From positions 124,001 through 188,000 of the forward strand of contig CAMZGD010000002.1 of NCBI GenBank assembly GCA_947306365.1: a stretch of DNA of 64,000 nucleotides, given 5' to 3'. The DNA comes from an uncultured Bacteroidales bacterium (GTDB lineage: Bacteria; Bacteroidota; Bacteroidia; Bacteroidales; UBA932). The translations under genes and the position numbers were made by a program. Positions 9,566-16,558 of the stretch are shown one piece after another (position 1 is the stretch's first letter; each line of letters starts with the position of its first letter). Under the pieces are notes generated by a model. That model saw nothing but the letters and a program-made list of their open reading frames with translations, did no database searches and was not told where the DNA came from.

Positions 9566-10024
9566 ATGACACTAGAACAACAGATCCAGGAAGACATCAA
9601 GGCTGCGATGAAGGCCCACGATGCCGTGGCGATGGCTGCCGTGCGCGCCGTCAAGAACGAAATCCTCCTCTTCAAGACCGCCGAGGGCGGTGCGAAGGAA
9701 GTCACCGACGCCGACGTATTGAAGATGATCCAGAAACTGGTCAAACAGCGGAAGGAGACCGCCCAGGTCTATGTCGACAACGGACGGCAGGAACTGGCCG
9801 ACAACGAACTGGCCGAGGCCGCCGTCATGGAGCGCTATCTCCCGAAGCAGCTTTCACCCGAAGAACTCGAGGCCCGTATCCGGGAAATCGTCACCGAAGT
9901 CGGCGCCACTTCCGTCCGCGATATGGGCAAGGTGATGGGCGTCGCCACCAAGCGTCTCGCCGGCACGGCCGACGGACGCGCCATTTCCGCCGCCGTCAAG
10001 GCCCTGCTGGCTTCCGGCTGCTAG
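9566..10024 (+). CDS. GatB/YqeY domain protein
   Basis: A 152-residue cytosolic protein with the YqeY fold: N-terminal helices TLEQQIQEDIKAAMKAHD and AVRAVKNEI, then a C-terminal GatB_Yqey region containing MERYLPKQLSPEELEARI and VRDMGKVMGVATKRLAGTAD. The family shares its tail with the GatB amidotransferase subunit and is thought to contact tRNA, but its role is not established. The ATG at 9566 is used because an in-frame ATG at 9539 lies upstream of the likely promoter box. It is monocistronic, ending at a strong terminator. Confidence 0.92.
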   Translation: MTLEQQIQEDIKAAMKAHDAVAMAAVRAVKNEILLFKTAEGGAKEVTDADVLKMIQKLVKQRKETAQVYVDNGRQELADNELAEAAVMERYLPKQLSPEELEARIREIVTEVGATSVRDMGKVMGVATKRLAGTADGRAISAAVKALLASGC

Positions 10025-10042
10025 TCGAGCCCTGGAAAAAGA

Positions 10043-10077
10043 GAGGCACCTGCGAAAACAGGTGCCTCATTCTTTTT
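10043..10077. terminator. Bidirectional intrinsic terminator
   Basis: A perfect 10-bp stem GAGGCACCTG / CAGGTGCCTC with loop CGAAAA, followed by ATTCTTTTT on the plus strand and CTCTTTTTCC on the minus strand. It ends the YqeY-like transcript (+) and the tRNA transcript (-). Confidence 0.88.
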
Positions 10078-10078
10078 G

Positions 10079-10152
10079 TAGCGGGAGCCAGGATTGAACT
10101 GGCGACCTCATGATTATGAATCATGCGCTCTAACCAGCTGAGCTATCCCGCC
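10079..10152 (-). tRNA. tRNA-Met (CAT), elongator type
   Basis: A 74-nt cloverleaf on the minus strand. The acceptor GGCGGGA pairs with TCCCGCT (one G-T at the end), the D arm is GCTC..GAGC, the anticodon stem CATGA/TCATG has loop TTCATAA (anticodon CAT), and the T arm is GCCAG-TTCAATC-CTGGC. No CCA is encoded. The G1-U72 end argues for an elongator Met tRNA; a lysidine-modified tRNA-Ile2 (also CAT) is the alternative. Confidence 0.9.
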
Positions 10153-10178
10153 TTACCGCTTGGTTATTCGCTTGGTTG

Positions 10179-10249
10179 TTGAGGTAGACGGATTCGAACC
10201 GCCACTAAGAGGACCAGAATCTCTTGTGCTGCCATTACACCATACCTCA
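10179..10249 (-). tRNA. tRNA-Gln (CTG)
   Basis: A 71-nt cloverleaf on the minus strand. The acceptor is TGAGGTA/TACCTCA, the anticodon loop TTCTGGT gives anticodon CTG, and the T arm contains GGTTCGAATCC. The first-pair T-A is typical of tRNA-Gln. It lies 26 nt upstream of the Met tRNA and is presumably cotranscribed with it. Confidence 0.9.
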
Positions 10250-10311
10250 ATATTACTGGGGCACTGCCCCAGACCCCTCGCTACGGCCTTGCTGTCCCGC
10301 AGGCTCTCCCT

Positions 10312-10490
10312 GCCCGGCCTTCGCTAGCGGCTGATGCCGCTTGGTCTTCTGCCTGGCCTTCGCTAGCGGCTGATGCCGCTTGGTCTTCTGCCCGGCCTTC
10401 GCTAGCGGCTGATGCCGCTTGGTCTTCTGCCCGGCCTTCGCCAGCGGCTGATGCCGCTTGGTCTTCTGCCCGGCCTTCGCCAGGGGCTGC
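10312..10490. repeat. 39-bp tandem repeat array (about 4.5 units)
   Basis: Four full units and a partial fifth of a 39-bp motif (minus strand: GGCCGGGCAGAAGACCAAGC followed by GGCATCAGCCGCTAGCGAA), differing at only a few positions (CTAG/CCAG, CCCGG/CCTGG). Each unit contains the short hairpin AGCGGC-atca-GCCGCT. A degenerate extra unit may extend toward 10275. The array lies between a good minus-strand promoter (about 10503-10532) and tRNA-Gln, so it would form the 5' leader of the tRNA transcript. One minus frame reads a repeating 13-residue peptide, but no start codon follows the promoter. Confidence 0.93.
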
Positions 10491-10502
10491 GATTGGGGAC
10501 TG

Positions 10503-10532
10503 CAAAGGTAGGAAAAGAATTTGGGTTTGCAA
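10503..10532 (-). promoter_or_regulatory. Promoter of the tRNA-Gln/tRNA-Met transcript
   Basis: Minus strand: TTG at 10530-10532, a 19-nt spacer, then TACCTTTG at 10503-10510 followed by C. Spacing and both elements fit the Bacteroidota sigma-ABfr consensus. The predicted transcript starts about 250 nt before tRNA-Gln, inside the tandem repeats. Confidence 0.6.
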
Positions 10533-10540
10533 TAAAAAGT

Positions 10541-11305
10541 TTAATTTTTTGCTTTGTCGTAAACGTCCCCGATCACCAGGCCGGCGAGGGTCATGCCGAA
10601 AATGGCGGTGATGTGGGCGGTGCTGCCGTTGATCTGGGCCTTGCGGCCGTCCCATTCGCTGTTGGATGCGTCGGCGGCGACGGCGGCGCCCCGGTTGGGA
10701 AGCACATCCTCGTCGTACACGCAGCGGAACTTGTGCCCGGGCCAGGTGTGGTTCTGCTTGTATTTCTTGCGGATGGCGGCGCCGAGCGGGCAGCCCCGCA
10801 CGTTCCAGAATTCCGCGACCTTCACGCCGCGCGGATCGACCTTGCAGGCGGCGCCCATCGAGGAGAAGAAGACGGCGGGGGTACGGGTGGCCCGCAGGAT
10901 CAGGTCGGCCTTTTCCTTGAGCGAGTCGATGGCGTCGAGGATGTAGTCGTAGCGCTCCATTTCAAAGGAGTCGGCCGTTTCTGCGCTGTAGGCCCGCCGT
11001 ATGGCCGTGATCTGTGCTTTCGGATTGATTTCGAGGAGACGGTCCCTCAGCGCTTCGACCTTTTCCTGCCCGATGGTGCGGGTGGTGGCCATCAGCTGCC
11101 GGTTGACGTTGCTTTCGCTGATGCAGTCGGAATCGACGAGGGTGAGGTGCGTGACGCCGGAACGGACGAGCCCTTCGGCACACCAGCTGCCCACGCCGCC
11201 CACGCCGAACAGGAGCACGCGGGCCTGTCCCAGCGCGTCCATCACGTCGTCGCCCAGCAGAAGGGACGTTCGGCTGTAGATCGGATCATCGGCAGGTGTG
11301 TACAT
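10541..11305 (-). CDS. tcdA: tRNA threonylcarbamoyladenosine dehydratase (ThiF/E1-like)
   Basis: A 254-residue E1-like ATPase that converts t6A37 to cyclic t6A in tRNAs. It has the nucleotide-binding GVGGVGSWCAEGLVRSGV, LVDSDCISESNVNRQ with the conserved Asp and Asn-Arg-Gln, and the substrate-loop region DAIDSLKEKADLI. The length matches E. coli TcdA (about 268). An in-frame ATG exists at 11344, but a TATCTTTG box at 11326-11333 lies between the two, so 11305 is chosen. The C-terminal half includes GHKFRCVYDEDVLPN. Its 3' end is followed directly by the tRNA promoter. Confidence 0.93.
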   Translation of the reverse strand: MYTPADDPIYSRTSLLLGDDVMDALGQARVLLFGVGGVGSWCAEGLVRSGVTHLTLVDSDCISESNVNRQLMATTRTIGQEKVEALRDRLLEINPKAQITAIRRAYSAETADSFEMERYDYILDAIDSLKEKADLILRATRTPAVFFSSMGAACKVDPRGVKVAEFWNVRGCPLGAAIRKKYKQNHTWPGHKFRCVYDEDVLPNRGAAVAADASNSEWDGRKAQINGSTAHITAIFGMTLAGLVIGDVYDKAKN

Positions 11306-11325
11306 CGTGATGCGGATTCGCGCTG

Positions 11326-11333
11326 CAAAGATA
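11326..11333 (-). promoter_or_regulatory. -7 promoter box of tcdA
   Basis: TATCTTTG (then C) on the minus strand, 20 nt upstream of the chosen ATG; it decides the start of tcdA. A weaker plus-strand TATCTTGC at 11355-11362 could serve the lipoprotein/radical SAM pair. Confidence 0.5.
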
Positions 11334-11386
11334 GCGAATCTCAAGAATTATTCGTATCTTGCAGGGAAATCTCAAATTGTTGTGCT

Positions 11387-11608
11387 ATGAAATGGCTCCA
11401 CAACCTGTTGAAGGGTCTTTCGCTGACTGCGGCACTCTTTGTCTTCCAAGCCTGCTACGGCACGCCGGAAGGCCTTGATCCGGAAATCGACACGGGCGAC
11501 CATCCTGCGCCTGTCGAAGTGGCGGCGGAGCCCGGCACACCGGCCGGCGATGCCTTGGCGGCCGAGTTGCCCGAGACGGAGGTTCCGGATGCCGGAATCG
11601 GCGAGTGA
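11387..11608 (+). CDS. Small lipoprotein of the radical SAM/lipoprotein system
   Basis: A 73-residue predicted lipoprotein. The signal peptide MKWLHNLLKGLSLTAALFVF is followed by lipobox FQAC with the lipidated Cys at residue 23, then YGTPEG and an acidic, Pro/Glu/Ala-rich tail without further Cys. Its TGA overlaps the ATG of the radical SAM gene by one base. Small lipoproteins in this position are known in Bacteroidota (from memory, the TIGR04134 putative lipoprotein family paired with TIGR04133 radical SAM enzymes); this one has an unusually short tail. It is probably the substrate or the functional partner of the enzyme; the chemistry is unknown. Confidence 0.8.
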   Translation: MKWLHNLLKGLSLTAALFVFQACYGTPEGLDPEIDTGDHPAPVEVAAEPGTPAGDALAAELPETEVPDAGIGE

Positions 11609-12687
11609 TGCTTCGCGACGTCCTTTTCCGGCTTTTCCGGGCCAACGAGACGAAAGTCCACGAACTGAACTACCTTTTCTGGGAGTGCACCACGCGCTGC
11701 AACCTGCGCTGCCGCCACTGCGGCAGCGACTGTATGGCTGCGAGCGCGGATGCGGATATGCCGCTGTCGGATTTCCTGCAGGCGCTCGATACCATTCCCG
11801 CGAAAGAGCGGCCGCCGGAATTCACAGTCGTGCTGACCGGCGGCGAACCGCTGCTGCGCCCCGACATCGCGGAGGTCGGCCGTGCCATCCGGGCACGCGG
11901 CTGCCGCTGGAGCATGGTGTCCAACGGCTGGTTCTACGACGAAGCGATGCACCGGAAGCTGGTGGCTGCCGGGATGGGCGCCCTGACCATCAGCCTGGAT
12001 GGCCTGGAGGAGCAGCATGACTGGATGCGCGGCCGTGCCGGCAGTTTCGGGCGGGCTGTCCGTGCGGTCGCCATCGCCGCGGCGGAGCCGCGCATCAATT
12101 TCGACGTGGTGAGTTGCATCAACCGGCGCAACATCGGGGCGCTGGAGGCGATTTACGACCGGCTCGCGTCGCTTGGCGTAAAGCAATGGCGCATTTTTAC
12201 CGTCATCCCGATAGGACGGGCGAAGGACGATCCCGAAATGCATCTTTCCGATGCGGAATTCGTGCAGCTGATGGAATTCATCCGGAAGAAGCGGGCGGCG
12301 GCTGCCGCGGTAAAGGCCGGTCCGCGGCCGATGAACGTCACCTTCAGCTGCGAAGGCTATCTGGGCCCCTACGAACGGAAGGTGCGCAGGAACCCGTTCT
12401 TCTGCCGGGCCGGCATCACCATCGCTTCGGTGCTCATCGACGGCCGCATCTGCGGTTGTCCGAACATCGACCGCGACGTTTTTTCCCAGGGGAACATCTA
12501 TCAGGACCGTCTCTGGGATGTGTGGCAGACGCGTTTCCAGCCGTTCCGCCGGCGCGAGTGGACGCGCCGCGGCCGCTGCGCGGAATGCGCTTGCTGGCGC
12601 GACTGCCAGGGAAACGGGATGCACAACTGGCACGGCGACTGCGCGGAGGTGATCAACTGCCATTATCAGAAAATCTGCAATTCTTGA
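11608..12687 (+). CDS. Radical SAM/SPASM enzyme of the rSAM/lipoprotein system
   Basis: A 359-residue radical SAM enzyme. The [4Fe-4S] motif CNLRCRHC supplies C31, C35 and C38. TGGEPLLRPD follows as the SAM-binding GGEP motif. The C-terminal SPASM region is Cys-rich (FFCRAG, ICGCPN, then CAECACWRDCQG and a final GDC), enough for one or two auxiliary clusters, as in peptide-modifying enzymes. The ATG at 11608 overlaps the lipoprotein stop. Gene order and motifs agree with the TIGR04133-type enzymes remembered from Bacteroidota. Modification of the preceding lipoprotein is an inference. Confidence 0.88.
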   Translation: MLRDVLFRLFRANETKVHELNYLFWECTTRCNLRCRHCGSDCMAASADADMPLSDFLQALDTIPAKERPPEFTVVLTGGEPLLRPDIAEVGRAIRARGCRWSMVSNGWFYDEAMHRKLVAAGMGALTISLDGLEEQHDWMRGRAGSFGRAVRAVAIAAAEPRINFDVVSCINRRNIGALEAIYDRLASLGVKQWRIFTVIPIGRAKDDPEMHLSDAEFVQLMEFIRKKRAAAAAVKAGPRPMNVTFSCEGYLGPYERKVRRNPFFCRAGITIASVLIDGRICGCPNIDRDVFSQGNIYQDRLWDVWQTRFQPFRRREWTRRGRCAECACWRDCQGNGMHNWHGDCAEVINCHYQKICNS

Positions 12688-12714
12688 TACTGTTTTGTTT
12701 TTTTTGTAAATTTG
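12684..12714 (+). promoter_or_regulatory. Promoter of the M48 protease gene
   Basis: TTG at 12684-12686, a 20-nt spacer, TAAATTTG at 12707-12714, then 20 nt to the ATG. Both elements fit the Bacteroidota consensus. Confidence 0.55.
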
Positions 12715-12734
12715 ATGGTTAAATCCTTCAGGCC

Positions 12735-13517
12735 ATGAAAAGATCATTCCTCGCCCTGCTGGCTGCCGCGTACGTGCTTTCCGGCTGCAGCATCCTCGCA
12801 AGCGGACTTTCCAATGTCGATCCGACCACCCTCGCCACGGCGGCCAACACCGCCATGACGGCCCTGACCATCTCCGACGAGCAGATTGCGCAGCTCAGCG
12901 CCCAGTCGGTCGCCTATATGGATTCCGTGAACAAGGTGGATAAAGGAGCCTACGACACCCGTCTGCGGAAACTGATGTCGAAGGTTAAGACGGTGAACGG
13001 AGTCCCGATCAACCTCAAGGTTTACAAGACGAACGAAGTCAACGCCTTTGCCTGCGGCGACGGGTCGATCCGCGTCTATTCCGGCCTGATGGACGTGATG
13101 GACGACGCCGAACTGATGGCCGTGATCGGCCACGAGATCGGCCACGTGGTCAACAAGGATACCAAGAATGCGATGAAAAAGACCTATATGGCCTATGCCG
13201 CCCGGCTGGCGCTCGGCTCGACCGGCAGCGTGCTGGGTTCGCTCTCCACCAGCGTGCTCGGCGACATCGCGCAGTCGTATCTCAATGCCCAGTATTCCCA
13301 GAAGCAGGAATTCGCGGCCGATGCGGCCGGCTTCCAGTTCGCCATCGACCAGGGCTACAGCCCGTACAGTATGTACAACTCCCTGGTCAAGCTGATGAAG
13401 CTCAACGGCGAGTCGAGTACCAAGCCTTCCGGCACACAGACCGCTTTCTCTTCCCATCCGGCCACCGAGGAGCGCGCCGCCCGGATGAAGGCCGCGGCCG
13501 AAGCCTACGGCAAATAA
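12735..13517 (+). CDS. M48 family metalloprotease, lipoprotein
   Basis: 260 residues. Signal peptide ending in lipobox LSGC, so probably attached to a membrane on the periplasmic side. Zinc-binding HEIGH at residues 133-137, followed later by AQYSQKQEFAADAAGF with the third ligand Glu. The preceding segment VYSGLMDVMDDAELMAVIG is typical of M48B/C peptidases such as LoiP/YcaL, which remove misfolded envelope proteins. The gene has its own promoter. The stop abuts the stop of the convergent M3 peptidase without spacing. Confidence 0.92.
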   Translation: MKRSFLALLAAAYVLSGCSILASGLSNVDPTTLATAANTAMTALTISDEQIAQLSAQSVAYMDSVNKVDKGAYDTRLRKLMSKVKTVNGVPINLKVYKTNEVNAFACGDGSIRVYSGLMDVMDDAELMAVIGHEIGHVVNKDTKNAMKKTYMAYAARLALGSTGSVLGSLSTSVLGDIAQSYLNAQYSQKQEFAADAAGFQFAIDQGYSPYSMYNSLVKLMKLNGESSTKPSGTQTAFSSHPATEERAARMKAAAEAYGK

Positions 13518-15557
13518 TCAGCACAGGTTCAGTTTTTTCAGCAGTGCATCCGGCTCGGGATCCCTGCCGCGGAAATTGCGGTAGAGGATGTCGGCATCCA
13601 CGCTTCCGCCGCGGGATAGCAGTTCCCGCCTGAACACACCGGCGGCTTCCCGGCTGAACAGGCCCTTTTCCCGAAACCAGTCGAACGCATCGGCTTCCAG
13701 CACTTCCGCCCATTTGTAGGAATAGTATCCGGCCGCGTAGCCGCCGGAAAAGATGTGGTTGAACGACGGGGAGAACCCGATGCCCGGCACTTGCGGCAGC
13801 ACGGCCGTCGGGCGCAGCAGCTCCTGTTCGAAGGCTACGCTGTCGCCGTCGGGGGCGTCCGGGGCGGTGTGCCAGGCCATGTCGACGAGGCCGAACTGCA
13901 GCTGGCGTACCTGGCCGTACCCGGCCAGGAAGTTCCGGGCGGCCACGATCCGGTCGACATATTCCCGGGGAATCGTCTCTCCGGTCTGCCAGTGGCGTGC
14001 GAACGGCTGGAGGAAAGCGGGTTCGTAGGCCCAGTTCTCCATCAGCTGGGAAGGCAGTTCCACGAAGTCGCGCACTACGTTGGTGCCGGTGAGCGAACGG
14101 TAGCGCCCTTCGGCCAGCATCCCGTGCAGGGCGTGGCCGAACTCGTGGAGCAGGGTGGTTACTTCGCTGAAAGACAGCAGGGAAGGCGTGGCCGGTGTTG
14201 GCTTGGTGAAATTCGTCACGATTGAGACGAAGGGGCGTTCCTCCACGCCGTCGTAACGGCCGAGTTCCCGGAACGAGGTCATCCAGGCCCCGCCGCGTTT
14301 GCTTTCACGGGGGAAGAAATCGAGATAGAGCAATGCCAGGAAACGGCCCGATTCCTCCGTCACGGCATAGACGTGCACGTCGGGATGATACACCGGGATG
14401 TCGTCGCGCTCCTCGAAGCGCAGTCCGTACAGATGTCCGGCTAGGTCGAAGACCGCCGCCTGTACGGCTTCGAGCCGGAAGTAGGGTTTGAGCAGTTCAT
14501 CGTCGAGGTCGAAACAGGCTTTCCGGTATTTTTCCGACCAGAAACTGAAATCCCAGGGCATCAGGTTCCCTTCGAATCCGTGTTCCCGTGCGAACGCTTC
14601 GACCGCCGCCACTTCCCGGCGGGCGGCGGGGAGGGAGGGCGCCATCAGCCGTTCCAGGAACTGTTCCACGTTTTGCGGGTTCCGGGCCATCCGCAGTTCC
14701 AGGGCGTAGTCGGCGAAGGTGGGATAGCCCAGCAGCCGTGCCCGTTCCGTCCGGAGCGCGACGATGGTCCGGAGCAGGGCGGTGTTGTCGTGTTCGCCGC
14801 CGATGCACTTGCTGTTGTAGGCGCGCCACATCCGTTCGCGGAGGTCCCGCCGTTCACTGTATTTCAGGAAGGGTCCGTAGCTGGGCTGGTTGAGGGTGAA
14901 CGTCCATCCCTGCTGCCCGCGTGCGGCCGCTTCTGCGGCGGCCGTTTCCCGGACCAGGCCGGGCAGTCCGGCCAGGTCGGCTTCTTCGGTCAGATGAAGC
15001 GTGAAGGCATTGGTGGCCGCGAGCACGTGCTGGCCGAACTTGAGCGTGGCCAGCGACAGTTCTTCCGAAAGCCGGGCGAAGCGTTCTTTCCGGTCGGCCG
15101 GCAGGTCGGCGCCGTTGCGCGAGAAGGTCTTCCAGGTGTCTTCGAGCAGTTTGGCGGCTTCCGTGTCGAGCGTAAGGCCGGCGCGTTGTTCCCAAACGGC
15201 CTTGACACGGGCGAACAGCGCCTCATTGTGGAGGATGGACAGGCTGTACTGCGTCATCAACGGGGAGACCGTCTCCGCGATGCGGTCCATCGCTTCGCTG
15301 GTGCAGGCTTCCTGCAGGTTGAAGAAGATGCCGCCGATGCGGTCGAGGTCGCGGCCGGCGGACTCCAGCGCTTCGACGGTATTCTGGAAGGAAGGGGCCT
15401 CGGGATTGTCGGTGATGGCCTTGATTTCCGCCTGTGCCCGGGAAATCGCCTCCTGGAAGGCGGGCAGGTAGTCATCGGTCCGGATGGTGTCGAAAGCGGG
15501 TGCGCCGTAAGGATGGGGGGATGCCGCAAGCAGCGGATTGACGGGTTGTTCGTTCAT
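13518..15557 (-). CDS. M3 family oligopeptidase, cytosolic
   Basis: 679 residues, no signal peptide, so a cytosolic oligopeptidase A/Dcp-type enzyme. Zinc motif HEFGHALHGML begins at H471. The N-terminal region NPLLAASPHPYGAPAFDTI is typical of the Dcp group. The ATG at 15557 is chosen because the frame further upstream is antisense-like and because a TATCTTTG box (15562-15569) sits only 4 nt before it. It lies 16 nt after the zinc-ribbon gene on the same strand and is a distant paralogue of the secreted enzyme at 7395-9491. Confidence 0.93.
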   Translation of the reverse strand: MNEQPVNPLLAASPHPYGAPAFDTIRTDDYLPAFQEAISRAQAEIKAITDNPEAPSFQNTVEALESAGRDLDRIGGIFFNLQEACTSEAMDRIAETVSPLMTQYSLSILHNEALFARVKAVWEQRAGLTLDTEAAKLLEDTWKTFSRNGADLPADRKERFARLSEELSLATLKFGQHVLAATNAFTLHLTEEADLAGLPGLVRETAAAEAAARGQQGWTFTLNQPSYGPFLKYSERRDLRERMWRAYNSKCIGGEHDNTALLRTIVALRTERARLLGYPTFADYALELRMARNPQNVEQFLERLMAPSLPAARREVAAVEAFAREHGFEGNLMPWDFSFWSEKYRKACFDLDDELLKPYFRLEAVQAAVFDLAGHLYGLRFEERDDIPVYHPDVHVYAVTEESGRFLALLYLDFFPRESKRGGAWMTSFRELGRYDGVEERPFVSIVTNFTKPTPATPSLLSFSEVTTLLHEFGHALHGMLAEGRYRSLTGTNVVRDFVELPSQLMENWAYEPAFLQPFARHWQTGETIPREYVDRIVAARNFLAGYGQVRQLQFGLVDMAWHTAPDAPDGDSVAFEQELLRPTAVLPQVPGIGFSPSFNHIFSGGYAAGYYSYKWAEVLEADAFDWFREKGLFSREAAGVFRRELLSRGGSVDADILYRNFRGRDPEPDALLKKLNLC

Positions 15558-15561
15558 AAGG

Positions 15562-15569
15562 CAAAGATA
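15562..15569 (-). promoter_or_regulatory. -7 promoter box immediately before the cytosolic M3 peptidase
   Basis: TATCTTTG followed by CCTT and the ATG. If transcription starts the usual 5-8 nt after the box, the mRNA would be essentially leaderless. Confidence 0.5.
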
Positions 15570-15573
15570 CGGA

Positions 15574-15930
15574 TTATTCCGGCTGGTTTTGCCGGCGGAT
15601 GCGGACAATCCCCGACCGGGATACCTGGTAGGTGCAGTTGTAGCACCAGTAGGTGCGCCGACCCGGAAACCGCCGGCGGGATGCCGTGTAGACCGTGAAG
15701 TTGAACTGCTGGGCGGCCAGTTCCTCGACCGGCAGGACGTTGCGGCCGAGCCGGAGGTTCCGGGTAAGGATCTTCCAGTTGGCGGCGAGGATGCGGTTGA
15801 CCGTCCGCAGCTCCCGCTCCCATTTCCGACGCTGTTCGTTGTGGTAGTCCGTACGGCAGTCATCGCTGCAGAATTTCTTGTCGATGCGCCCCTGCAGCGG
15901 GGCGCCGCACCGAAGACAGGTCCGTTTCAT
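15574..15930 (-). CDS. Small zinc-ribbon protein, function unknown
   Basis: 118 residues. The N-terminus MKRTCLRCGAPLQGRIDKKF followed by CSDDCR forms a CxxC...CxxxC zinc knuckle like those in small Zn-ribbon/DUF2116-type proteins. A basic helical stretch follows (NEQRRKWERELRTVNRIL) and near the C-terminus there is a second pair, WCYNC. The basic composition suggests nucleic-acid or ribosome contact, but no function is known to me. The ATG at 15930 has TATCTTTG at 15949-15956 just upstream. It precedes the M3 peptidase by 16 nt. Confidence 0.8.
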   Translation of the reverse strand: MKRTCLRCGAPLQGRIDKKFCSDDCRTDYHNEQRRKWERELRTVNRILAANWKILTRNLRLGRNVLPVEELAAQQFNFTVYTASRRRFPGRRTYWCYNCTYQVSRSGIVRIRRQNQPE

Positions 15931-15948
15931 ATCCGGTCTTTTTTCCGG

Positions 15949-15956
15949 CAAAGATA
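15949..15956 (-). promoter_or_regulatory. -7 promoter box of the zinc-ribbon gene
   Basis: TATCTTTG followed by CC on the minus strand, 18 nt before the ATG. Confidence 0.5.
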
Positions 15957-16128
15957 ACGTGCCCGGCCCCCGAGAAAAAATGCCGGGGACAGATTTACGG
16001 ATTCTCGAAAAAACGCGGGGAAATCCAATTTTGGCAGCGCGGGGATACCCGTTTATAAACGTTTGGCGGCTGGTTTTCCGTTTTCCCGTGACGTTACTTT
16101 GCAGCCACAACCCAAAAACAACCAAACA

Positions 16129-16476
16129 ATGATCGAGACCGAATTTTTGAACAGAGTGGAACTGCGGGGACGTGTGGGGCACGACCCGCGCGTAACCAGT
16201 GTGGGGGATGCACAGGTCGCACGATTCTCATTGGCGACGAACGAGGCGTTCCGGGGAAAGAACGGAGAACTCCGCGAAGAAGTCACCTGGCACAACGTGA
16301 CGGCCTGGGCTGGCCGGAACATCATGGATTTCAAGGAAATCCGAAAAGGAAGCTTTGTCAGCCTCATCGGACGGCTGCGCAACAGCCGCTTCATGGGCAA
16401 CGACGGCACCGAACGCAGCCTCGTCGAAGTGGTCGCCGGCCGGCTGGAACCGTATGTCCCGGTGGTCCGCGGCTGA
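16129..16476 (+). CDS. ssb: Short single-stranded DNA-binding protein lacking the acidic tail
   Basis: 115 residues with one OB fold: [39 protein letters not shown] and [13 protein letters not shown] are standard SSB blocks. It ends PYVPVVRG directly after the fold, so it lacks both the flexible linker and the acidic DDDIPF-type tip that recruits replication and repair partners. It may be an accessory SSB, with a full-length paralogue elsewhere in the genome. The ATG at 16129 follows a TTACTTTGC promoter-like box. Confidence 0.88.
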   Translation: MIETEFLNRVELRGRVGHDPRVTSVGDAQVARFSLATNEAFRGKNGELREEVTWHNVTAWAGRNIMDFKEIRKGSFVSLIGRLRNSRFMGNDGTERSLVEVVAGRLEPYVPVVRG

Positions 16477-16524
16477 CCGGACCGAAGAACTCGAGCCATT
16501 TGTCTCAGTCTGTAAAAAATTACG

Positions 16525-16532
16525 TAATTTTG
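16525..16532 (+). promoter_or_regulatory. -7 promoter box of cysS
   Basis: TAATTTTG, 26 nt upstream of the cysS ATG; it supports the choice of 16559 as the start. Confidence 0.5.
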
Positions 16533-16558
16533 TCGCTGCAACGGAAAACGGAAAGACG

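Noticed and set aside
7365..9569. A 734-codon plus-strand frame
   Set aside because: Antisense shadow of the secreted M3 peptidase, which has a signal peptide, HEFGH motif and promoter.
10079..10152. tRNA-Ile2 (lysidine) reading of the CAT tRNA
   Set aside because: The sequence resembles elongator tRNA-Met; kept as Met, though acceptor details do not exclude Ile2. tilS is present in the window, so such a tRNA must exist somewhere in the genome.
10312..10490. Possible CRISPR array
   Set aside because: Repeats are directly adjacent with no unique spacers, and no cas genes are nearby.
10281..10655. A minus-strand frame containing 13-residue peptide repeats
   Set aside because: Its ATG lies inside tcdA in another frame, and no start codon follows the tRNA promoter. 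The repeat array is better seen as non-coding leader.
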